Shown in pieces: positions 1 through 5,530 of a DNA stretch of 5,530 nucleotides. Location: NCBI GenBank assembly GCA_002390305.1, contig DGPE01000072.1, forward strand, positions 1,369 through 6,898, read 5' to 3'. This stretch comes from Micrococcales bacterium UBA4448. Its GTDB lineage: Bacteria > Actinomycetota > Actinomycetes > Actinomycetales > Microbacteriaceae. Positions within the stretch are counted from its first letter, which is position 1; every line of letters begins with the position of its first letter. The position numbers were made by a program, and so were the translations under genes. The notes beneath the pieces are model-generated. The model saw only the letters and a list, made by a program, of their open reading frames with translations, was not told where the DNA came from and made no database searches.

Positions 1-1661
1 CCAAGTGGGGCAATCGCATCTGCAACCTTTTCGAAGCTCGCACCCTCATCGACTGCGCGCATTGCCTCTCCCAGCAAGAACCCAAGGAGCCTGTTCACAA
101 CGAATCCAGCTGAATCTGAAGTGATAACGGCGGTCTTCCTGAGTGACCTAGCAACCTTCATAGCGGTAGCTACCGACTCGTCATTTGATTTATCTGCTCT
201 TACAACTTCAAGTAGCGGCATCACAGCAACCGGATTGAAGAAATGGAAGCCAACCAAACGCTCGGGCTTGGATAAAGCCTTTCCGATTTCATCAACGGAG
301 AGAGAAGAGGTGTTGGTTGCAAGAATGCAATCTTCCCTGACCACCTTCTCGATAGCTGCAAAGACTTCTTGTTTGATTTTTAGCTCTTCAAAAACTGCTT
401 CGATTACCCAATCACAGTCTGCAAATGCAGCGTATTCAAGTGAACCAGACAGGTTGCCCACGTAGCGATTACGGTCATCGCTCGAGAGCCTGCCCTTGGC
501 AACCAATTTGTCTAGTTCTTCGGTGATGTAGGTAATTCCCTTGTCAATGCGCTCCTGAGAGATATCGGTAATTACTACCGGAACTTCAAGCCTTCTCAGA
601 AACAGCAGAGCAAACTGTGAAGCCATCAAACCAGCACCAACAACTCCCACCTTGGTTACAGGCTTGGCAAGTTTTGAATCCGGAGCACCCTGTGGCTTCT
701 TGGCGTGCTTTTGCACAAGATTGAAAGCATAGATTGACGCCCTGAACTGGTCTCCCGCGCTCAAATCTTCAATCGCTTGATCTTCTCGCTCAAAAGCTGC
801 CTGCTTTGTCCCACTCTTGGCCGCCCCCAGCAGGTCAAGCACTCGATACGGTGCAAGTGGAACCTTGCCAAGCTTTTCCTCAACCATTGACCTTGCTATC
901 GAAACAGCTGGTCCCCAGATTGTGGCCTTCTCAACAGCGCCAGGCTGGTTCTTACGCTTTATTTTCTTGCCGCCCAGCACCTGGTCTGCCCAGTCAATGG
1001 ATTGCTCTAGAAACCTAGAAGAATCAAAAATAGCGTCGGCAATTCCTAGGTCGAAAGCTTCATCTGGTTTCAGCATTCGGTTCTGCTTGAGCGGGTTTTC
1101 TAGCATTACCTTGAGGGCATTACGAATACCTATCAGGTTTGGCAGCAGGTATGCCCCGCCCCAACCGGGAATCAATCCCAAGAAAATTTCTGGAAGAGCA
1201 ATCGCTGGAGCTGCTCTGTTAACGGTTCGGTAGTCAGCATTCAGTGCAACCTCAAGACCGCCACCCAATGCGAGTCCGTTTATGAAAACAAAGCTCGGCA
1301 CACCAAGGTCAGACAACTTATCCAGCGCCCAGTGGCCCATTTCGCCAATCAGGCGACCAGAATGCCTATCCTGCAATCCCTGAACCTTGGTTAGGTCAAC
1401 ACCGGCAGCTAGGTAATAAGGCTTACCGGTAACTGCGACGCCGTGAATTTCTTTGTCCTTGGCACGTTGTTTAAGTTCATCGAGTTTTCCTGCGAACTCA
1501 AGCAGAGTGTGGGGTCCTAGGGTGTTTGGCCTGGTGTGGTCTTGGCCGTTATCTAGAGTAATGAGCGCAAGAGTCTTGCCGGAGGCAAGCTTCACGTCTC
1601 TGACATAAGAGTGCGTGATGATTTCATCGGTGTCCTGCAGTAGCGGCTGGAAACGCTCCAT
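1..1661 (-). CDS. fadB: FadB-type multifunctional beta-oxidation enzyme (enoyl-CoA hydratase / 3-hydroxyacyl-CoA dehydrogenase), C-terminus off the window
   Basis: Hydrates trans-2-enoyl-CoA to 3-hydroxyacyl-CoA, then oxidises this to 3-ketoacyl-CoA with NAD+; cytoplasmic, normally in complex with the FadA thiolase. The frame is open from the ATG at 1661 to the left edge: 553 residues of a usual 700 or so. Residues 1 to about 200 form a crotonase domain, with oxyanion-hole segment LAAGVDL (84-90), GLALGGGLE ending in catalytic Glu137, and ALPE ending in catalytic Glu158. From about residue 338 comes the 3-hydroxyacyl-CoA dehydrogenase domain: NAD-binding GAGLMA (342-347), TNTSSL with Ser452, GFHFFNP with His473, Glu485, and VVNR with Asn523. 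The Ser-His, His-Glu and His-Asn spacings (21, 12 and 50) equal those of human HAD (Ser137, His158, Glu170, Asn208). The start is supported by GGAGG six bases upstream. The ATG shares one base with the thiolase stop (TAATG), so translation is probably coupled. The missing part should be the rest of the C-terminal dimerisation domain. Confidence 0.95.
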   Translation of the reverse strand, partial: MERFQPLLQDTDEIITHSYVRDVKLASGKTLALITLDNGQDHTRPNTLGPHTLLEFAGKLDELKQRAKDKEIHGVAVTGKPYYLAAGVDLTKVQGLQDRHSGRLIGEMGHWALDKLSDLGVPSFVFINGLALGGGLEVALNADYRTVNRAAPAIALPEIFLGLIPGWGGAYLLPNLIGIRNALKVMLENPLKQNRMLKPDEAFDLGIADAIFDSSRFLEQSIDWADQVLGGKKIKRKNQPGAVEKATIWGPAVSIARSMVEEKLGKVPLAPYRVLDLLGAAKSGTKQAAFEREDQAIEDLSAGDQFRASIYAFNLVQKHAKKPQGAPDSKLAKPVTKVGVVGAGLMASQFALLFLRRLEVPVVITDISQERIDKGITYITEELDKLVAKGRLSSDDRNRYVGNLSGSLEYAAFADCDWVIEAVFEELKIKQEVFAAIEKVVREDCILATNTSSLSVDEIGKALSKPERLVGFHFFNPVAVMPLLEVVRADKSNDESVATAMKVARSLRKTAVITSDSAGFVVNRLLGFLLGEAMRAVDEGASFEKVADAIAPL

Positions 1662-2854
1662 TACTTGCCTCCGTAGTTGAGGTTTTCCCAAATTACGGTT
1701 CCACCCATACCAAGCCCGATACACATGGCTGTCACGCCATATCGAACCTCTGGGTGTTCCTCGAACTGCCTTGAAAGTTGGTTCATTAGCCTCACGCCGG
1801 ATGACGCCAGCGGGTGCCCAAAGGCGATTGCTCCGCCGTATTTATTTACTCGCTCATCATCATCGGCAATGCCAAAGTGATCTAGGAAAGACAGCACTTG
1901 AACCGCAAACGCTTCATTTAGCTCAAATAGCCCAATGTCATCAATTGTGAGTCCGGCCTTTTCAAGAGCCTTCTCTGTTGAAGGAATTGGGCCGATGCCC
2001 ATGATCTCAGGCTCAACGCCTGCAAAACCAAAGCTCACCATCTTCATACGCGGAGCAAGGTTGTGCTTTTTCACTGCATCGCCAGATGCCAAGAGCGCGA
2101 TTGTTGCGCCATCGGTCAAAGGAGATGCGTTTCCCGCGGTCACCTTGCCGTGAGGTCTGAAGGGAGTCTTTAGGTCTTTCATGCCCTCAATGGTGCTGTC
2201 TGGGCGCAAAAGCTCATCTTGGGTTACAAGATTCCAGCCTTCAGCAGTTGCAGCCGAAACCGGTATGAGGTCTTTTTGAATCTTGCCGTCTTTATAGGCC
2301 TGAGCTGCTTTTTGTTGACTGCCAACCGCGAATGCGTCAGCGCGTTCTTTGGTCAAGTGCGGGAAGCGGTCATGAATTTTTTCAGCCGTGTTGCCCATGT
2401 TCAGGGCGTCTGGAGAAACCAGTTTCTCCGCCAAGAACCGTGGGTTTGGATCTGCATCAAAACCCATTGGGTGTCTACCCATGTGCTCAACACCACCGGC
2501 TAACACCATGTCATAGGCGCCGATTCCAATTCCAGAGCCGGTGGTTGTTACCGCAGTCATAGCTCCGGCACACATTCTGTCGATCGCAAAACCTGGAACA
2601 CTCTGCGGCAGGCCAGCAAGGATGCCCGCAGTTCTTCCGATTGTTAGGCCCTGGTCACCTTGCTGCGTGGTAGCAGCAATTGCCACGTCATCGATGGCGG
2701 TTAGGTCAAGATCTGGGTGGCGCTCTAAAAGGCCGATCATGGCCTTTACGACTAGGTCATCTGCCCTGGTGTTCCAGTAGACACCCTTCTCACCGGCTTT
2801 GCCAAATGGTGTTCTGACGCCGTCTACAAAGTAGACATCTTGCGGCTTCATCAT
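1661..2854 (-). CDS. fadA: FadA-type acetyl-CoA C-acyltransferase (3-ketoacyl-CoA thiolase)
   Basis: Catalyses the last step of beta-oxidation: thiolytic cleavage of 3-ketoacyl-CoA by CoA to acetyl-CoA and an acyl-CoA two carbons shorter. At 397 residues it has normal thiolase length and appears complete. The N-terminal half carries the nucleophile Cys95 in IDRMCAGAM. The central part has the CoA-binding-loop segment VTAGNASPLTDGA (238-250). The C-terminal half has NEAFA (313-317), GGAIAFGHPLASSG with His347, and the second catalytic Cys378 in TAMCIGLGMGG. The DRMCAG and GHPLASSG forms are those I associate with actinobacterial FadA proteins encoded next to fadB. The gene overlaps the upstream acyl-CoA oxidase/dehydrogenase gene by 4 bp (ATGA) and touches fadB downstream (TAATG), so it is the middle gene of a tight operon. 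Two ATG codons stand in tandem at the start; the second, at 2851, has the better ribosome-binding-site spacing, so the mature protein may be 396 residues. Confidence 0.96.
   Translation of the reverse strand: MMKPQDVYFVDGVRTPFGKAGEKGVYWNTRADDLVVKAMIGLLERHPDLDLTAIDDVAIAATTQQGDQGLTIGRTAGILAGLPQSVPGFAIDRMCAGAMTAVTTTGSGIGIGAYDMVLAGGVEHMGRHPMGFDADPNPRFLAEKLVSPDALNMGNTAEKIHDRFPHLTKERADAFAVGSQQKAAQAYKDGKIQKDLIPVSAATAEGWNLVTQDELLRPDSTIEGMKDLKTPFRPHGKVTAGNASPLTDGATIALLASGDAVKKHNLAPRMKMVSFGFAGVEPEIMGIGPIPSTEKALEKAGLTIDDIGLFELNEAFAVQVLSFLDHFGIADDDERVNKYGGAIAFGHPLASSGVRLMNQLSRQFEEHPEVRYGVTAMCIGLGMGGTVIWENLNYGGK
1668..1672 (-). promoter_or_regulatory. Ribosome binding site of fadB
   Basis: GGAGG on the minus strand lies inside the last codons of the thiolase gene, six bases before the ATG at 1661. 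This is a consensus Shine-Dalgarno at good spacing. It fixes the fadB start even though that start overlaps the preceding stop codon. Confidence 0.8.
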
Positions 2855-4815
2855 TTCCTAACTAGCTGTGTTTTGGATGCCTGACGCTTCTTCTCATCGG
2901 ATGCAAGGTTTGTCCTTACTAGGCCAGGGGTGAGCAGGAAGGAGTCAACCAGGCTCTCAACGTGGGGTCTCAACCTTGGCAGCAACCGACCGTCTATGTA
3001 TTCGGTGATTGCCTCAGCCCTTGAGGAGGAAAGCCTGCCATTGATGAGGTACCAAGAAAGATTTTCCTCAAGAATGCCAAAACCATAAAGGTCTCGAAGC
3101 CAGGTGAGGATCTGCCTCGAGTCGTCATCCTTGATTGTTTTCAGCGCCGAGGTGAAGGCCTCCCACAGGATCAGCTCACCGTGAGCCCTTGCGGCCAAAA
3201 TGAGGTCATTCTGATGTCTGTTGAAAAGCTCGGCTTGCTTCGCAGGGTCTTTAGGACCTGAAGTTTTCAGGTTGTTTGCCAGCTTTGCAACCATGGTGTG
3301 AACGCGATCGGTTAGGAGCTGCTGCTGGTGCTCCTCTTCTTTCACATAACCCACTGAACGGGCGGTTGAACCGAAGTCCACCATTTTTTGAGCCAGCCCT
3401 CTGAGGCCGCCTCGGTTGATTGTGGCCTCACCAACTTGCCCGGCAACATAGTTTGCTAGGGTCCCGAAATCAGGTGACTTGAAGGCCTTTGCGTAGTCGG
3501 CCAGCAGCCTTTTTGCGACAAGCTGCAGCATTACGTTGTTGTCGCCCTCGAAGGTGACATAAACATCTAGGTCAGCACGAAGACCAGTCAAGCGGTGTTC
3601 CGCCATAAAGCCCTGACCACCGCATGCTTCTCGGCACTCCTGAATGGTGTCCATGGCATACCAACTGCTTAGGGCCTTTGATGCCGCGGCAACGGTTTCG
3701 AGGTCTTGCCTAGACTCATCGGTGTCATTTTCACCGGTGAAAACCGAATGAAACTGGTCTAGCAGTTCTTGGTGAGCAAAGATCTGGGCATAGGTTCTTG
3801 CAAGCAAGGGAATCAAACGCCTCTGGTGGCGGCCGTAATCCATGATGGTTTTTTCTTCCCCGTCTGATCCAGCAAACTGCTTTCTCTCAAGCCCGTAGCG
3901 CACCGCAATGTCTAATGCCAGCTTCTGAGCGTTTACGACACCGCCGGTTAGCGAGACTCTTCCTTGCACCAATGCACCCAACTGAGTGAAGAACCTTCTT
4001 CCCGAAGATTCAATCACTGAACTGTAGGTGCCGTCCGGACTCACATCGGCATAGCGATTCAGCAGGTTGGTTCTAGGGATTCGGACGTTGTCAAAAAATA
4101 GTCTGCCGTTGTCGATGCCGTTCAGGCCACCCTTCAGGCCATCGTCCTGGCTCCCAACACCGGGAAGCAACTTCCCTCTTTTTCGAATCGGGACATAAAA
4201 AGCGTGAACACCGTGTTTCTCTCCCTCGGTGTAAAGCTGAGCGAAAACAACCGCCGCGTGGCCGTGTTTGGCCGCGTTGCCGAGGTAGTCCTTATAGCTG
4301 TGACGATCCGGCGTGTGAATGACAAACTCGCCGGTTGCAGCATCATAGGTGGCCGTTGTTCCAATTGAGGCGACGTCTGACCCGTGACCGGTTTCGGTCA
4401 TGGCAAAAACACCTGGGACATCAAGGTTGACAGCTCCCGGCAATAAGTCCTTATGGTGTTGCTCGGTTCCCAAGTAGAGGATTGCCGAAGCAAAAAGTCC
4501 ATATTGAACCCCGTACTTAATCTGAAGCGACGGATCTGCAAACAATAGTTCTTCGAAACTGGATAGTGACCCACCCGGGTTCATTTGCCCGCCCAGTTCT
4601 TCGTGGAAGCCGTATTGGGTCGCGTTATTCTCAACCAGAGTTTTTAGCTGCTTGAGCACCAGCTCTCGGTGTTCGATGTATGGCATTCCCTCTTGCTTGA
4701 AGAGTTTGTGTTCTTCAATCACAGCTCGGGTGTGGCGACGAATTTCTGCCCATCTACCGAGAATTCGCTCTCCGGTTGCCTGGACGTCTAGTTGAATCTC
4801 TTCGTTGATATTCAT
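2851..4815 (-). CDS. Acyl-CoA oxidase-like flavoprotein (acyl-CoA oxidase/dehydrogenase family), first enzyme of beta-oxidation
   Basis: An FAD enzyme predicted to introduce the trans-2 double bond into acyl-CoA. It has 654 residues, much longer than ordinary acyl-CoA dehydrogenases (about 380-400) but in the range of acyl-CoA oxidases. The N-terminal helical domain covers roughly residues 1-130. The middle beta domain follows, with FAMTETGHGSD (137-147), a match to the oxidase/dehydrogenase flavin- and substrate-binding motif, and FVIHTP (164-169). Farther on are YGLERKQF (307-314), CGGQGF (398-403) and TFEGDN (421-426). Glu423 in the last motif aligns with the catalytic base of acyl-CoA oxidases (Glu421 in rat). 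The remaining 200 or so residues form the extra C-terminal helical region typical of the oxidase-type architecture. The start ATG has AAGAGGTG eight bases upstream. It is the first gene of a three-gene operon with fadA and fadB. Length and motifs favour the oxidase subfamily, but whether electrons go to O2 or to an electron-transfer flavoprotein cannot be decided from sequence by eye. Confidence 0.9.
   Translation of the reverse strand: MNINEEIQLDVQATGERILGRWAEIRRHTRAVIEEHKLFKQEGMPYIEHRELVLKQLKTLVENNATQYGFHEELGGQMNPGGSLSSFEELLFADPSLQIKYGVQYGLFASAILYLGTEQHHKDLLPGAVNLDVPGVFAMTETGHGSDVASIGTTATYDAATGEFVIHTPDRHSYKDYLGNAAKHGHAAVVFAQLYTEGEKHGVHAFYVPIRKRGKLLPGVGSQDDGLKGGLNGIDNGRLFFDNVRIPRTNLLNRYADVSPDGTYSSVIESSGRRFFTQLGALVQGRVSLTGGVVNAQKLALDIAVRYGLERKQFAGSDGEEKTIMDYGRHQRRLIPLLARTYAQIFAHQELLDQFHSVFTGENDTDESRQDLETVAAASKALSSWYAMDTIQECREACGGQGFMAEHRLTGLRADLDVYVTFEGDNNVMLQLVAKRLLADYAKAFKSPDFGTLANYVAGQVGEATINRGGLRGLAQKMVDFGSTARSVGYVKEEEHQQQLLTDRVHTMVAKLANNLKTSGPKDPAKQAELFNRHQNDLILAARAHGELILWEAFTSALKTIKDDDSRQILTWLRDLYGFGILEENLSWYLINGRLSSSRAEAITEYIDGRLLPRLRPHVESLVDSFLLTPGLVRTNLASDEKKRQASKTQLVRK
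2856..2859 (-). promoter_or_regulatory. Ribosome binding site of fadA, which bears on the choice of start
   Basis: The minus strand reads AGGA immediately before the tandem ATGATG. AGG ends two bases before the first ATG (2854) but five bases before the second (2851). This favours the second ATG, which overlaps the upstream TGA stop by one base (TGATG). The motif is short, so re-initiation by ribosomes finishing the upstream gene probably contributes. Confidence 0.5.
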
Positions 4816-4823
4816 AAGTTTTT

Positions 4824-4831
4824 CACCTCTT
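4824..4831 (-). promoter_or_regulatory. Ribosome binding site of the acyl-CoA oxidase-like gene
   Basis: The minus strand reads AAGAGGTG eight bases before the ATG at 4815. It is a good Shine-Dalgarno match and supports that start. It is the only ribosome binding site here outside a coding region, as expected for the first gene of an operon. Confidence 0.7.
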
Positions 4832-4907
4832 GAGCCTCAAGTAAATGCTAGAAAATGCATCTCGCCAAGGGGTGTCTGATTAATTCGTGACTGCACACAA
4901 TAGGGTG

Positions 4908-4930
4908 CTAAAAACAATTTCAGTTTTTAG
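4908..4930. repeat. Perfect 8-bp inverted repeat with 7-base loop in the intergenic region
   Basis: CTAAAAAC (4908-4915) and GTTTTTAG (4923-4930) are exact reverse complements separated by AATTTCA. The centre lies about 105 bp upstream of the acyl-CoA oxidase-like start and about 60 bp after the crotonase stop. It could be an operator for a dimeric regulator or a weak terminator of the crotonase transcript. The stem is AT-rich and no separate T-run follows it, so a strong intrinsic terminator is unlikely. In AT-rich DNA such a repeat may also arise by chance. Confidence 0.4.
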
Positions 4931-4978
4931 AGGTTATCTACAAAAATTGTTCACAGATTTATGGAGCAGTGACAAAGA

Positions 4979-5530
4979 CTAGTTGCCCTCGAACTTGGCT
5001 GACTGCTTCGTGACAAAAGCCTCCATGCCTCTGGCAACGTCTTTTGTTTGCATCAGTGCCGCTAGGCGCCGGAAAACGTGCGCCTTCTCTGCCTCCGAAT
5101 CAACGGCCCGGGCAGATGCCAGAGTTGCTTGAACTGCAAGCGGCGCCTGGGAGGCAATCTTTTCAGCCAGGGTGAGAGCAATTGCATATTCCTTGCCAGG
5201 TTCGCAGACTTCGGTGACAAAGTTCATTTTCAAAGCCTGTTCAGCATTGAAGCTATCGCCGGTCAAGAGATAACGCATCGCGCCTGCGTGACCAGCTGCT
5301 TTTGGAAACCGAAGGGTTGCACCGCCAAATGGCATGATCCCACGGCTGACTTCCAGTTGAGCGAACTTGCTGTCGGTTGCTGCAATGACAATTTCACTTG
5401 CCAGGGCAAGCTCAACTCCGAGCGTGAAGCAGGTTCCCTTGGTCGCCATCACAACGGGTTTTGACACCTGCCTGGTTGACATGCCCCACGGATCAAGTCC
5501 CCCTTCGGGGACCATCTGAAGGTTGCCGGC
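4979..5530 (-). CDS. Crotonase-family enoyl-CoA hydratase/isomerase, N-terminus off the window
   Basis: The frame is open from the right edge (5530) to TAG at 4979-4981, giving 183 residues, the C-terminal two thirds of a protein usually about 250-270 residues long. The family acts on CoA thioesters; enoyl-CoA hydration is the likeliest reaction. Two glutamates align with the catalytic pair of rat enoyl-CoA hydratase (Glu144, Glu164): the Glu of TLGVELALAS (codon 5413-5411) and the Glu of FAQLEVSRG (codon 5353-5351). They are 20 residues apart, as in the rat enzyme. FGGATLR follows, then the usual helical C-terminal trimerisation region. An internal ATG at 5515 is not the likely start, because the frame continues upstream (AGNLQ) and the N-terminal part of the fold would be missing. 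The segment GGLDPWGMSTRQVSKPVV resembles a crotonase subgroup I associate with actinobacteria. The exact substrate cannot be told. A 163-bp gap separates it from the beta-oxidation operon on the same strand. Confidence 0.9.
   Translation of the reverse strand, partial: AGNLQMVPEGGLDPWGMSTRQVSKPVVMATKGTCFTLGVELALASEIVIAATDSKFAQLEVSRGIMPFGGATLRFPKAAGHAGAMRYLLTGDSFNAEQALKMNFVTEVCEPGKEYAIALTLAEKIASQAPLAVQATLASARAVDSEAEKAHVFRRLAALMQTKDVARGMEAFVTKQSAKFEGN

Larger units (their letters stand above)
4816..4978 (-). promoter_or_regulatory. AT-rich intergenic region, presumed promoter region of the acyl-CoA oxidase-fadA-fadB operon
   Basis: This 163-bp gap between the crotonase stop and the next start is the only non-coding stretch in the window and is clearly more AT-rich than the genes. 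It is the natural place for the operon promoter. I found no strong promoter. A weak candidate on the minus strand is CTGAAA (4923-4918), a 15-base spacer, and TATTGT (4902-4897), which would give a leader of about 75 bases. The region also holds an inverted repeat and DnaA-box-like words, listed separately. Promoter function is inferred from position, not from a clear motif. Confidence 0.4.

Noticed and set aside
121..1233. Plus-strand open frames at 121-465, 806-1018 and 817-1233
   Set aside because: They lie antisense to fadB, whose frame is open throughout with intact catalytic motifs at family spacing. Their translations resemble no protein I know and are low-complexity Ser/Pro-rich, as expected for shadows.
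1677..2780. Several plus-strand open frames antisense to the thiolase
   Set aside because: The thiolase on the minus strand is complete with both catalytic cysteines and the histidine. The antisense frames overlap one another in different frames and look like nothing known.
4134..4364. Minus-strand 76-residue open frame inside the acyl-CoA oxidase-like gene
   Set aside because: It is out of frame within a strongly supported gene and is Arg/Thr-rich without recognisable motifs.
4908..4930. Strong Rho-independent terminator after the crotonase
   Set aside because: The stem is AT-rich with only two G-C pairs, and the T-run is within the 3' arm rather than after it. It was kept only as an inverted repeat of uncertain role.
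5078..5464. Plus-strand 128-residue open frame
   Set aside because: It is antisense to the crotonase, which has both catalytic glutamates at the right spacing. The antisense product resembles no known family.
1..5530. A previously undescribed system, mobile element, CRISPR array or RNA gene
   Set aside because: The window is about 97% coding for recognisable beta-oxidation enzymes. I saw no spaced direct repeats, transposase, integrase, tRNA-like fold or unknown conserved gene.

Overview
The window looks like an ordinary piece of chromosome from an actinobacterium of moderate GC content (roughly half G+C by eye). The protein sequences resemble those of Microbacteriaceae-type actinobacteria. 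I recognise this from the FadA-type thiolase and the crotonase; it was not computed. All genes lie on the minus strand, so the window is read from right to left. I see no mobile element, CRISPR array, tRNA or rRNA, and no defence or novel-system signature.

Layout, in the direction of transcription: (1) 5530-4979, the C-terminal 183 residues of a crotonase-fold enoyl-CoA hydratase/isomerase whose N-terminus lies outside the window. (2) 4978-4816, a 163-bp AT-rich intergenic region with an 8-bp perfect inverted repeat, a second overlapping inverted repeat, and two DnaA-box-like 9-mers. It presumably holds the promoter of the next operon. (3) 4815-2851, a 654-residue flavin-dependent acyl-CoA oxidase/dehydrogenase. 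(4) 2854-1661, a FadA-type thiolase overlapping gene 3 by 4 bp. (5) 1661-1, a FadB-type multifunctional enzyme (enoyl-CoA hydratase plus 3-hydroxyacyl-CoA dehydrogenase). It overlaps the thiolase stop by one base and runs off the left edge after 553 residues.

Genes 3-5 make a complete fatty-acid beta-oxidation cassette. The flavoenzyme forms the trans-2-enoyl-CoA. FadB hydrates it and oxidises the 3-hydroxyacyl-CoA with NAD+. FadA cleaves the 3-ketoacyl-CoA to acetyl-CoA and a shortened acyl-CoA. The stop/start overlaps imply one transcript with translational coupling, which fits the FadA-FadB multienzyme complex. The separate crotonase upstream is probably a related auxiliary enzyme, either in its own unit or reading through into the operon.

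The points most worth a second look are modest: whether the first enzyme is an oxidase (making peroxide) or a dehydrogenase, the paired inverted repeats in the only intergenic gap, and the tandem ATG start of the thiolase.
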